A DNA stretch of 64,000 nucleotides from an uncultured Aquimarina sp. (GTDB lineage: Bacteria; Bacteroidota; Bacteroidia; Flavobacteriales; Flavobacteriaceae), in contig NZ_CANMED010000006.1 in assembly GCF_947496855.1 (NCBI RefSeq), positions 124,001-188,000 on the forward strand. Direction: 5' to 3'. Under the pieces are notes generated by a model. The model saw only the letters and a list, made by a program, of their open reading frames with translations, did not search any database and was not told the origin of the DNA. This document shows, one piece after another, positions 47,679 to 56,505 of the stretch. The position numbers were made by a program, and so were the translations under genes. The number at the start of each line of letters is the position of its first letter. Position 1 is the first letter of the stretch.

Positions 47679-49229
47679 ATGAAAATTAATAAGAATTTTT
47701 TTAAGTATGTTATTGTATTGACCTTTCTCACCTCTTGCGGGGATGATTTTTTAGAAATTGATGTCGTAGATTCTATCACAGAAGATAATTTTTATACTAC
47801 AGATGATCAATTATTATCAGGTGCAAATTCCTTATACGGACAATCCTTTTTTACAACAAACGATAAGTTTATGTATTCTTTGGATATGCTGTCTGGTAAT
47901 TCGATAGGTTTCGAAGGAGACGCTCCTTATAGATTATTCTCGGTAGGAGTTAATAATGGTGCTCTCTTAGAAGGATGGGAAGGTTTTTATAAAGGAATTG
48001 CAGATGCAAATCAACTATTAAAAGTCGTAGGAGGGGAATTGAGCCCTGAGATTTCTGAGGAAGTTAAAAATCAAGTAGAAGGTGAAGCGCGCTTTATCCG
48101 CGCTTTTTCGTACTTCTATTTGGTACGATTATGGGGAGAAATTCCAATTATTGATGAAATTACTTCAGACACCTCAAGTTTATACCCACTTAATACAGTT
48201 TCTAGTATTTATGCTTTTATAGAAAATGATTTACAAAGGGCAGCAGCGTTATTACCATCCGGATCTTCGGATGGAATAAGAGTTGGAAAAACAGCGGCTT
48301 GGTCGTATCTAGCAGAAATGTATTTAACTCTTAAGGATTATGACAAATCTAAGGAGTATGCAGAATTGGTAATCAATAGTGGATTGCACAATTTACAGCC
48401 CAATTATCAAGATCAATTTATAGATCCATCAGCGAGTGTAAATAGTGAAGGTATTTACAGATGGGTTTGGACAGCTATAAACGGTTTATGGGGTATACAA
48501 AACACTAATCAAGCTTATCTTATAGCGAGTGATGATGTTATTGGTAATGATGGTTCTTTTGGTTCTGTATCGCCAAGTATCGATCTGTTTCTTGCCTTTG
48601 ATAAGATAACAGAACCTGGTGAAGAAGATCTACGAAGAAAATGGATTATTTGCGAACCGGGAAGAACGTATTCTGAATTGCTAACTTCTGAAGGTGGGTG
48701 GACATTTCCTGAGAATGGAGATGAATCTTCAACAAAGTTACGATATAGAAAATATGTGGTAGGATCATTAAATGAGCATCCAAATGTATTTTTTATGAGA
48801 ACAGAAATGAGTACACAATTGATGCGATATGCCGATGTACTTATGATCTATGCAGAAGCTATTATGGGTGATGCAGATGCTACAGGAGATGTTCAGGCAT
48901 TAGATGCATTTAATCAAATTCGAAGAAGAGCTGGTTTATCAGAAAAAACATCATTAACAAGACAAGAACTTATGGATGAAAGAAGAATCGAATTTGCTTT
49001 TGAAGCAGGGAAGTATTGGCTTGATTTAGTAAGAATGGATAGAGGTATGGCAACATCAATTATTCAAAGTCAAGATAGAGGAACTGTAAATACATTGGTT
49101 CCATTAGATGTCACATCATTTTTTGTTAATAATGTAGATAATAATGCCTTTACATTGCCAATTCCATCTGCAGAGTTATCATTTATAGATACTACAAGCC
49201 CAGCAGTAGATTATGTAATTAATAATTAA
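47679..49229 (+). CDS. SusD/RagB-family surface glycan-binding lipoprotein
   Basis: I chose the ATG at 47679, since it gives a proper lipoprotein signal (MKINKNFFKYVIVLTFLTSC). In-frame ATGs at 47634 and 47670 would only add polar residues. The 516-residue protein shows SusD features: CGDDFLEIDVVDSITEDNFY after the lipid Cys, TPR-like helices (EGEARFIRAFSYFYLVRLWG; AAWSYLAEMYLTLKDYDKSK) and the C-terminal MRYADVLMIYAEAIMGDADA then DERRIEFAFEAGKYWLDLVR. It caps the SusC barrel and delivers oligosaccharides. Pairing with SusC is immediate. Confidence 0.94.
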   Translation: MKINKNFFKYVIVLTFLTSCGDDFLEIDVVDSITEDNFYTTDDQLLSGANSLYGQSFFTTNDKFMYSLDMLSGNSIGFEGDAPYRLFSVGVNNGALLEGWEGFYKGIADANQLLKVVGGELSPEISEEVKNQVEGEARFIRAFSYFYLVRLWGEIPIIDEITSDTSSLYPLNTVSSIYAFIENDLQRAAALLPSGSSDGIRVGKTAAWSYLAEMYLTLKDYDKSKEYAELVINSGLHNLQPNYQDQFIDPSASVNSEGIYRWVWTAINGLWGIQNTNQAYLIASDDVIGNDGSFGSVSPSIDLFLAFDKITEPGEEDLRRKWIICEPGRTYSELLTSEGGWTFPENGDESSTKLRYRKYVVGSLNEHPNVFFMRTEMSTQLMRYADVLMIYAEAIMGDADATGDVQALDAFNQIRRRAGLSEKTSLTRQELMDERRIEFAFEAGKYWLDLVRMDRGMATSIIQSQDRGTVNTLVPLDVTSFFVNNVDNNAFTLPIPSAELSFIDTTSPAVDYVINN

Positions 49230-49233
49230 GAAA

Positions 49234-50430
49234 ATGAAAAACAAATTAATAAATACGAACAAGGGATTACTTACCTTATCTTTTACAATGATATTGTTCT
49301 TAGGGTTATTTTCTTGTGAAGAAAATGAAAACGATAGAGATGGGTTTGGTACACCAGAAATAGCAAATATCCTATCTCTTGGTGATGAATCTACAATCAA
49401 TTCAGGTTTTCCGGATGAATTGGTTAGAGTAGAAGGATCAGGTCTAAGTGATATGAAAGAAATCGTTTTTGATGGCACGGTAAATACCTTTTTCAATTCA
49501 GCATTGAATTCTAATGTAGCATTATTTTTTAATATTCCTTTTGATATAGATCAAGGAAGCCGTTTTGGAAATCAGACAGTGAAATTTACTAATCTTTATG
49601 GTGAAACGGTGTCTTCTCAGTTTGAGATAAAACAACCTGAACCTACATTGACGGTTCAGGATACTTTTTCTCCGGCAAAAGGAGAAGGTGGTATAGAAAT
49701 TAGAGTGTTTGGTAACTGGTTTTTTAACGTAGAAGATGTACTGATTGATGGAGAATCAGTAGGGGATTTTATTGTGGTTTCTCCTCAGGAACTTATTTTT
49801 ACTTTTCCTGACGGTAAAACAGAAACAACAGAGTTTACAGTGGTAACTTCTGCAGGAATGGTTTCTAAGGATTTACCAATTGTAGGCGGTATTGTAGAGA
49901 TCTTGATAAGTGATTTTGAAGGAAATGGAATACCAAATATTAACAATGATTACGCGGCAGATTGGTTTAGTTATGGAGACAATATGTTTCGAATAGCCAA
50001 TGGGATAGGAGCAGATGGAAGTACTGGAGCAGAAATTATTTGGGATGATACAGGTACAGATGGTTTTACAGGAAGTTCTCATCAAAGTATTGCTTCTGTA
50101 ACAACAGCTACGGATGCAGAAAATGCTTTCCTAATTATTGATATTAATGGAGATGGTTTTCCAGGTACAATAATGGAATTTGTATTAGAAGATGACCGAA
50201 GCAATTGGTTAATCAAAGCTCCATTAGAAGGAACAGGGTGGCAAACCTTAAGATTAAAAATGGCTGATTTCGGCTTTGGCTTTGACCCAGGAAATCAGGG
50301 TAATGGAGATGTAAATCCATCAACTATCGTAGCTGTTAAAATGCAAATCAGTCAAGAAGGTGGTACTGGAGTAGTGCCTTCAGGATATAAATATGATAAT
50401 ATTAAATTAGAGGTTTTAGAGTTGGAATAA
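49234..50430 (+). CDS. Surface glycan-binding protein with IPT/TIG domains
   Basis: The 398-residue lipoprotein (signal ILFLGLFSC followed by EENENDRDG) starts 4 nt after SusD. Two IPT/TIG Ig-like domains are visible at about 40-135 (GSGLSDMKEIVFDGTV) and 137-220 (FSPAKGEGGIEIRVFG, VLIDGESVGDFIVVSPQEL). The C-terminal domain (about 225-398, DFEGNGIPNINNDYAADWFS; WQTLRLKMADFGFGFD) resembles the glycan-binding domain of SGBP-B proteins. It would display a xylan-binding site on long Ig-like spacers next to SusCD. The ligand is inferred from the neighbouring xylanases. Confidence 0.85.
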   Translation: MKNKLINTNKGLLTLSFTMILFLGLFSCEENENDRDGFGTPEIANILSLGDESTINSGFPDELVRVEGSGLSDMKEIVFDGTVNTFFNSALNSNVALFFNIPFDIDQGSRFGNQTVKFTNLYGETVSSQFEIKQPEPTLTVQDTFSPAKGEGGIEIRVFGNWFFNVEDVLIDGESVGDFIVVSPQELIFTFPDGKTETTEFTVVTSAGMVSKDLPIVGGIVEILISDFEGNGIPNINNDYAADWFSYGDNMFRIANGIGADGSTGAEIIWDDTGTDGFTGSSHQSIASVTTATDAENAFLIIDINGDGFPGTIMEFVLEDDRSNWLIKAPLEGTGWQTLRLKMADFGFGFDPGNQGNGDVNPSTIVAVKMQISQEGGTGVVPSGYKYDNIKLEVLELE

Positions 50431-50482
50431 CAATTCTAAAAAAAAGAGCCCTAGATGCTTTTCTAAAAAAAGTTAGTCATAT

Positions 50483-50527
50483 CAAGGAGGAACTGATTCA
50501 AGTTAAGATTTGATGAGATCCTCCTTG
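50483..50527 (+). other. Hairpin between the glycan-binding protein and GH10 genes
   Basis: CAAGGAGGA (50483-50491) and TCCTCCTTG (50519-50527) form a perfect 9-bp stem around a 27-nt AT-rich loop. No T-run follows, so it is not a simple terminator. It could be an mRNA processing or stabilising structure separating SusCD-SGBP from GH10 expression. Confidence 0.45.
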
Positions 50528-50554
50528 TCTTATGTAAATAAAAAAATAAATACA

Positions 50555-51937
50555 ATGAAAATGGGAAAAATATGTAATTGGATATTTTATGTAATAGTAT
50601 GTCTTATCACGCTATCACTTACATCGTGTGCTAGTGATGATAATGGAAATGATGCTTCGGGAGTATTAGCACCGGTAGCTCAAGAAGCAACCGATATTTC
50701 TTTAACAAGTTTTAAGGCAAACTGGGATAATGTATTCAGAGCGAGTGAATATGTGCTAGATGTATCTACAACTAATGATTTTAGTTCTTTTGTAGATGGC
50801 TTTAATAATCTGTCTATAAATCAACTGTCTCAATCTGTTACTGGGTTGATGTCAAACACTACATATTATTATAGAGTTAGAGCAGTCGTAAGTGGAGTAA
50901 TCTCTGGAAACTCAAATATTGTTTCTGCCGAAACAAACACAGAGTTTCCTGATGATATTACCCTTAAAAGTGCCACTGAAAATAACTTTTTTGTTGGTGT
51001 AGCTGTTTCTGAAGCTAGAACTAATATTTCATCCTATGATGAAATATATATAAGAGAGTTTAGTAGCATCACCGCAGAAAATGATATGAAAATGGCTTCT
51101 ATATTTACAGGTATTGATAATACGGGTGCAATTATATATGATTGGAGTAAAGTAGATGCATTAGTTGATTATGCAGAAACAAATAATATAAATGTACACG
51201 GGCATACACTGATTTGGCATAGAAGTTTACCACAAGCATTAGAGAATTTTAGTGGTACAGATCAAGAGTTTGAAGACTTAATAGAGCAGTATATAACGGA
51301 TGTATTAACTAGATATCAGGGTAAAATTAATTCGTGGGATGTGGTTAATGAAGCTATTGATGATGATCCAAATGTCCAATGGAGAGATACTGTTTTCTTA
51401 CAAAGAATGGGTGAGGATTATGTAGAAAAATGTTTTGCTTTTGCCAGAGCTGCTGATCCGGATATCAAGTTGTTTTATAATGATTATAATATGACATTTG
51501 ATGCTACTAAAAGAGGGAAAGTCCTGGATCTGGTAGATCAATTACTATTGGAGAATATTATAGATGGTGTTGGATATCAAATGCACATAGATTACAATTT
51601 TCCAAGTACGCAACAAATACAGGATGCCACGGATGAGTTAGTTGCAAAAGATGTATTAATACATTTTGCAGAACTGGATGTAAAGGTTAATGCTGCAAAT
51701 GATTTAACTGAACTTACTGAAGAAAGAGCTATGGCTCAATCCCAAAGAGTAAAGGAGGTTGTTGAAATTTTCAATGCTATTCCACAGAGCAAAAAGTATG
51801 CAATAACAGTTTGGGGATTAAAAGATGATGATACTTGGTTAATTCCCGAAAACAATGGTCGACCAGAGTGGCCTTTGTTATTTGATGATTCTTTTGATAA
51901 AAAATCTTCATACCAAGGGTTTTTAGAAGGGCTCTAA
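50555..51937 (+). CDS. GH10 endo-beta-1,4-xylanase lipoprotein with fibronectin type III domain
   Basis: The start is placed at ATG 50555, giving a signal with lipobox LSLTSC and then ASDDNGND, an acidic export tag. The in-frame TTG/ATG at 50510/50513 would add 14-15 polar residues. A fibronectin-III domain spans about residues 40-125 (APVAQEATDISLTSFKANWD). The GH10 barrel follows: TAENDMKMASIF, VHGHTLIWHRSLPQ, WDVVNEAIDD with acid/base Glu266, and HFAELDVKV with nucleophile Glu373; it ends in WGLKDDDTWL. Both catalytic residues are present. GH10 enzymes cut decorated or linear xylan into short oligosaccharides. A terminator lies 36 nt after the stop, closing the operon. Confidence 0.93.
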   Translation: MKMGKICNWIFYVIVCLITLSLTSCASDDNGNDASGVLAPVAQEATDISLTSFKANWDNVFRASEYVLDVSTTNDFSSFVDGFNNLSINQLSQSVTGLMSNTTYYYRVRAVVSGVISGNSNIVSAETNTEFPDDITLKSATENNFFVGVAVSEARTNISSYDEIYIREFSSITAENDMKMASIFTGIDNTGAIIYDWSKVDALVDYAETNNINVHGHTLIWHRSLPQALENFSGTDQEFEDLIEQYITDVLTRYQGKINSWDVVNEAIDDDPNVQWRDTVFLQRMGEDYVEKCFAFARAADPDIKLFYNDYNMTFDATKRGKVLDLVDQLLLENIIDGVGYQMHIDYNFPSTQQIQDATDELVAKDVLIHFAELDVKVNAANDLTELTEERAMAQSQRVKEVVEIFNAIPQSKKYAITVWGLKDDDTWLIPENNGRPEWPLLFDDSFDKKSSYQGFLEGL

Positions 51938-51972
51938 TAAGGCTTTATCTTATAATACAAATAGTTATATAT

Positions 51973-52007
51973 AATCCCTGTAAATACAATTTTTACGGGG
52001 ATTTTTA
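51973..52007 (+). terminator. Terminator after GH10
   Basis: A 12-bp stem with one G-T pair (AATCCCTGTAAA / TTTACGGGGATT) and a 7-nt loop is followed by TTT. It closes the GH3-SusCD-SGBP-GH10 operon. Confidence 0.7.
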
Positions 52008-52061
52008 TTTCTAATCATATGTACTAGTTATCCATTTTACTTTTTTTTGATATTATTTTTC

Positions 52062-52077
52062 ACGAAAACCTTTTCGT
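52062..52077 (+). promoter_or_regulatory. Palindromic operator ACGAAAA-CC-TTTTCGT upstream of GH8
   Basis: ACGAAAACCTTTTCGT repeats the half-sites of the GH11-upstream palindrome with a CC centre. It is about 210 nt before the GH8 start. The remaining part of the 352-nt gap holds the GH10 terminator and an AT-rich leader ending in a CACACACACA stretch before the ATG; I see no ORF in it. Confidence 0.6.
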
Positions 52078-52289
52078 AAAAAATATAAAAATTGTGCAAT
52101 TCAAAAATAAAATTACATAATTGATTATCAGTAATTTAATTATTTATTAGTGATTGTTTTTATCTAAAAGGAAGTTGTTAATTAGTTGCCTTTTCTAAAG
52201 AATTTTTATGTGTTGCATTGTTTGCTAATTGTTTGTCTGAAAATATCATAGTTTAGACCAACTTAATTTCTAACACACACACACTACTT

Positions 52290-55200
52290 ATGAAAACAAT
52301 TAAAACTATTTTTTTAAAACTATTTTTACTCTGTGGAGTAATAGTTTCTGGACAAAATATTGTTCAGATAGAAGACCTGAGCATTGGTGGCTTATATGCA
52401 GGAACGATTGATTCGCCTTTCAATGGTGTAGGCTTTTACGGCAATGGAGATAAAGCAGAAGGTTCACTTAGTTTATCAGTATTACCTGGTTTATATAAAG
52501 TAGAAATAAGAGGAGCATCTTCAAATAATAGCGAAGCTAATATTAATTTGACTATAGGAGACACTAATGCTGGTTCTTTTAGCTTTTCTGGAGCCTCTAT
52601 TTCTAATAGTTCTAGAGAGATTACGATTATAGAAAGTAATCCTCTTGATTTTTCTTTAGAATTAATAACAGATAATGGATCGAATGATACATTTTTAGAT
52701 CGAATTAGTTTTACTTTTTTAGGATCTCCTCCTCCACCTAGATCAGCTCCTGTTATTCCTTCAGTTCCTTCATTTGAATCTGGGGTATATAGAAATATGT
52801 TTGTAGAGTCTGGAAAGTCTGAAACGGCAGTACAACAAAAATTAGATGCTATTTGGAATCAGTATTTTGTAAATGGAGATACTAATAATGAAAGACTTTA
52901 TTATGAAGTAAATGATGATATGGCGTATATTTTAGATACAGGAAATAATGACATAAGATCTGAAGGCATGTCTTATGGTATGATGATCTGTGTCCAATTA
53001 GGTAAGAAAGATCAATTTGATAAATTATGGCGATTTGCAGAAACTTATAGTCAACATAAAGAAGGTACAGATAGAGAGGGATTATTCTCTTGGCAATTAA
53101 GTCGATCTAATTTTTCTATGATCGACCAAAATTCTGCACCGGACGGAGAAGAGTATTTTGTAACAGCTTTATTCTTTGCAGATGCTCTTTGGGGTAGTAA
53201 TGGTTCTATTGATTATAGAGCAGAGGCAAATTATATTCTTGATAGTATGCTTAACAAACCAACACCTAGTTCAGGAGGATGTCCTACCGGTTTGGTAGAT
53301 CAAGATGAAAAACAAATAGTTTTTGGAATTTGTGGAAACTCTGCAAGTTTTACAGATCCATCGTATCATCTCCCAGCTTTTTATGAAATATGGACTATAG
53401 AAGCTGATAATAATAATCAATTATGGGCAGATATGGCAACAATAAGTCGAACCTATTTGCTCCCAAGAGCAGCACATCCGGAGACTGGATTAATGCCCGA
53501 TTACTCCGAGTTTGATGGTAGACCTGTAATTCAAGGAAACCATGGTAATTTTGAGTTTGATGCTTGGCGAAATATTATGAATATGGGATTTGATTTTGCT
53601 TGGTTTCAAAAAAATAAAAATAGTATACAACCACTAATTGACAAGCAAATCAATTTTTTTAAAGATAAACCAGGTTATAGCACTTTGTGGACATTAGATG
53701 GTTCTTTTAGCAGAAATAGTGACCATTCTTCAGGTTTAGTGGCTTGTAATGCTGTCGGGGCTTTAGCTCTCGAAGACTCAAAAGTATGGCCATTTATAGA
53801 TGAATTTTTTGATACTCCAACTCCTTCAGGTCAATTTAGATATTATGATGGGTTGTTATATATGATGAGTTTTATGCATTTGTCAGGAAATTTTAAAGCA
53901 ATTATAAATAACGTTAATATTCCAGATTGTAATGGTACATCATTTCCAACTGCTGCGATAAGCACTACAGATGAAACAATGCAGGGAGCTAATGATGGAA
54001 AAATCACTTTTACGTTTTCTGATGAACCTGATAGAGGAGCTATAGAGTTTAGTAGCGATGGAGGGTTAACATATCCTTTAAATGTGAATGATGATTTAGG
54101 TTCTGCAACCTTTAACAATGTTGCTCCAGGAAATTATGATGTATGGGTGCGTTGGGGGAATAATGATTGCCCTACTAATTTAGGTAATGTGGTTATAGGT
54201 GAAGGAGATATAGTAGATCCTACACAATCACCGTTTAGAAGTCATACTATTCCAGGGATAATACAAGCAGAAGATTATGATAATGGAGGGCAAGGAGTTG
54301 CCTATAATGATTCTGATTCAAGTAATAATGGAGGCCAAGGCAGAACAAACGAGGGAGTTGATCTACAAAATACAACCGATAATGCTGGTGGTACTAATGT
54401 GGGATGGACAGCTAATGGAGAATGGTTAGAATATACCATAGGAGATGTTACTCCTGGAACATATGATATAGTTTTGAGAGTCGCAAGTACTCAAAATAAT
54501 TCGAAAGCTTTATCTCTAAAATTAGGAACATCAGAATTAGGTTCAGTAGCTATTCCTAATACCAATGGATGGCAATCTTGGCAAAATGTTCGTATAGAAA
54601 ATGTACAAATAACAAGTGGAAGTGCAAACCAAATATTAAGATTAAACATTTCAGGTGGTCTTTTTAATATGAATTGGATAAGGTTTGAAGAATCAGATAG
54701 TGATACAGGAGGTTCAAGTTGCGAAAAAATACAAGCAGAAAATAATTCAGATAATTTTTATCAATTGAATACTGTAAATGGAGTCGTAACGAATATTAGT
54801 TACTCTCATTGGATGAGGTTTGATAATATTGATATATCAGGAGGTAAGTTTACATTCAGATACTCTAAAGGAAATAATGAGAATGGTTATATGAAAATAC
54901 GACTTGACAATAATCAGGATAGTAATAATATAGCAGAGATATATCCCGAAAGCACAGGAAATTGGAATAATTATGTGGAAAAAATAATAGATGTATCAGG
55001 TACTGGTAATCATGTTGTATACCTATATTTTCATAATGCAAGTAGAAATATTCAATTAGATTGGATCAGTTTTAAAACTGGATGTGACCAACGAATTGAT
55101 GATGATAATGAATCCAAAGACGAGGAAGAAACTATACGAATTTTTCCTAATCCAAGCAACGGAAATGTCCATATTGAAGTATCAGATTATGATGACATAA

Positions 55201-55358
55201 GACGAATGATTTTATTTGATATATCTGGTCGAGAGGTAAGAAATATAGAAAAAACAGGTCAAAAAGAATATAGCTTTAGTAACCTTACTAAAGGTGTTTA
55301 TATTTTGAAAGTAAATAAGAATAAAAAATCGATAATAAGGAAGCTTATTGTGAACTGA
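52290..55358 (+). CDS. GH8 xylanase / exo-oligoxylanase with CBM6-like modules and T9SS sorting domain
   Basis: The 1022-residue protein has a signal peptide and a CBM6/35-like N-terminal domain (about 22-150). After a proline linker comes a GH8 (alpha/alpha)6 barrel (about 165-545) with IRSEGMSYGMMICVQLGKK (catalytic acid Glu225) and APDGEEYFVTALFFADALW. FDAWRNIMNMGFDFAW probably carries the base Asp. The DGEEYF signature is typical of xylan-active GH8 enzymes. An Ig-like domain (about 550-640), a CBM6 (about 650-805, IPGIIQAEDYDNGGQG; GWTANGEWLEYTIG), a second CBM6/35-like domain (about 810-930) and a T9SS type A sorting domain (IRIFPNPSNG to the end) follow. The protein is exported by type IX secretion. 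Palindromic operators lie upstream. Confidence 0.9.
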   Translation: MKTIKTIFLKLFLLCGVIVSGQNIVQIEDLSIGGLYAGTIDSPFNGVGFYGNGDKAEGSLSLSVLPGLYKVEIRGASSNNSEANINLTIGDTNAGSFSFSGASISNSSREITIIESNPLDFSLELITDNGSNDTFLDRISFTFLGSPPPPRSAPVIPSVPSFESGVYRNMFVESGKSETAVQQKLDAIWNQYFVNGDTNNERLYYEVNDDMAYILDTGNNDIRSEGMSYGMMICVQLGKKDQFDKLWRFAETYSQHKEGTDREGLFSWQLSRSNFSMIDQNSAPDGEEYFVTALFFADALWGSNGSIDYRAEANYILDSMLNKPTPSSGGCPTGLVDQDEKQIVFGICGNSASFTDPSYHLPAFYEIWTIEADNNNQLWADMATISRTYLLPRAAHPETGLMPDYSEFDGRPVIQGNHGNFEFDAWRNIMNMGFDFAWFQKNKNSIQPLIDKQINFFKDKPGYSTLWTLDGSFSRNSDHSSGLVACNAVGALALEDSKVWPFIDEFFDTPTPSGQFRYYDGLLYMMSFMHLSGNFKAIINNVNIPDCNGTSFPTAAISTTDETMQGANDGKITFTFSDEPDRGAIEFSSDGGLTYPLNVNDDLGSATFNNVAPGNYDVWVRWGNNDCPTNLGNVVIGEGDIVDPTQSPFRSHTIPGIIQAEDYDNGGQGVAYNDSDSSNNGGQGRTNEGVDLQNTTDNAGGTNVGWTANGEWLEYTIGDVTPGTYDIVLRVASTQNNSKALSLKLGTSELGSVAIPNTNGWQSWQNVRIENVQITSGSANQILRLNISGGLFNMNWIRFEESDSDTGGSSCEKIQAENNSDNFYQLNTVNGVVTNISYSHWMRFDNIDISGGKFTFRYSKGNNENGYMKIRLDNNQDSNNIAEIYPESTGNWNNYVEKIIDVSGTGNHVVYLYFHNASRNIQLDWISFKTGCDQRIDDDNESKDEEETIRIFPNPSNGNVHIEVSDYDDIRRMILFDISGREVRNIEKTGQKEYSFSNLTKGVYILKVNKNKKSIIRKLIVN

Positions 55359-55385
55359 TCAAAAGATAGAATTGTTATATTTTTC

Positions 55386-55417
55386 AAACAGTTATGAAAA
55401 TACTTTCATAACTGTTT
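55386..55417. terminator. Bidirectional terminator between GH8 and tRNA-Ala
   Basis: A perfect 14-bp stem (AAACAGTTATGAAA / TTTCATAACTGTTT) with an ATAC loop and flanking T/A runs serves GH8 (plus) and the tRNA (minus). Confidence 0.8.
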
Positions 55418-55424
55418 GTTTTTG

Positions 55425-55498
55425 TGGAGAAGATGGGACTCGAACCCACGACCTCTTGACTGCCAGTCAAGCACTCTAGCCAGCTGAGCTACATCCCC
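55425..55498 (-). tRNA. tRNA-Ala, anticodon GGC
   Basis: The 74-nt cloverleaf on the minus strand has acceptor GGGGATG, D-arm GCTC..GAGT, anticodon stem CTTGA/TCAAG with loop CTGGCAG (anticodon GGC at 55462-55464), and T-arm GTGGG-TTCGAGT-CCCAT. The 3' acceptor strand is CTTCTCC followed by discriminator A. The acceptor contains the G3-U70 wobble pair, the identity element of alanine tRNA, which confirms the call. It also has a U6-U67 mismatch, which is unusual. No CCA is encoded after the discriminator base. Confidence 0.93.
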
Positions 55499-55507
55499 AA
55501 GTATTGA

Positions 55508-56317
55508 TTAATCACGTAAAGCGCCCTTAAGAATTAACAAAGGTATTCTACTTTCGAAATCTTTTTTCAATATTGTATTCTCCTCCCATAGCTTGGCAAA
55601 AAAACCTCTTCTTCGTCTAAAAACACATAACAAATCGGGATTGTTTTCATTAAGATGTTCTAAAACTCCGTGAAATAAAGTTGCATTTTCAGAAGATTTA
55701 TAGGATGTTATAATTTCTGCCAAATCTTTTTGAAACTCTACATCTTCTGGTAAAAATTCTTTTGTTTTAACCTGAAGTAACTTTACATCTGAATTAAAAG
55801 CATTTAAAATTTCTTTTATAGGGTTCAGCGATTTTTGTTTTTTAATAACCCCTGATTTGATAGCCATTAAAACTTTGGATATTGGTTGGAAAATATAATT
55901 TTCTGGAATTACAAGCACTGGTATCTCAGTTTTTTTTAACAAACTCCCGGAGGTCTGACCAAGGAAATAAGGGTTTTTGATATCATGACTTTCTGCACCA
56001 AGAACGATTAAATCAATGGAGTGCTTTAGATTAAATTCTGGGATAGCCTCTAATAAATCATCACCCTCTAAAGGAAGTGCAATTATATCAACCCCCTTTT
56101 TATTAACTTGAGCAAATTTTTCCTCAATCGTAGTAACTGAAATATTTTTTAGCGTTTCGTTGACAGAAGGAAGACTACCTGATCTTGGTAGTTCTTTAAA
56201 AACTTGAACAGCATATACTGTTCCTCCTATTTCTTTTGCGAAATCAATAGTGTATTGAAGTCGTGCTATACTAACTGAATTTTCTGATAGACCTAAAGGA
56301 ACAAGAATATTTTTCAT
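55508..56317 (-). CDS. Universal stress protein, two-domain form
   Basis: The 269-residue cytosolic protein starts MKNILVPLGLSENSVSIARL and has the UspA-type nucleotide-binding pattern at the end of the first domain (LIVLGAESHDIKNPYFLGQT, SGSLLKKTEIPVLVIPENY). The second half (from about 145, KVLMAIKSGVIKKQKSLNPI) is a more degenerate repeat, ending RIPLLILKG. Tandem Usp proteins of this length are common in Flavobacteriaceae and are linked to stress survival; the exact role is unknown. The gene lies 9 nt from the tRNA on the same strand, downstream of it in map position but upstream in transcription. Confidence 0.88.
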   Translation of the reverse strand: MKNILVPLGLSENSVSIARLQYTIDFAKEIGGTVYAVQVFKELPRSGSLPSVNETLKNISVTTIEEKFAQVNKKGVDIIALPLEGDDLLEAIPEFNLKHSIDLIVLGAESHDIKNPYFLGQTSGSLLKKTEIPVLVIPENYIFQPISKVLMAIKSGVIKKQKSLNPIKEILNAFNSDVKLLQVKTKEFLPEDVEFQKDLAEIITSYKSSENATLFHGVLEHLNENNPDLLCVFRRRRGFFAKLWEENTILKKDFESRIPLLILKGALRD

Positions 56318-56505
56318 TACTAAACTTGATTTGTGTTTAAGGATGCAAAATTACAATTTTTGATCAGTAAATAAGATTTTTTAGGTACTCATAATGCTAT
56401 TAATAACCTGTGTTTTCTTAAAGTTTATATAAAATAATGTTCACGCATACTTTAGATATCATTGTGCAAAATAATAGTTTGTATTTTTGAAGCTTGTAAA
56501 AAAGT

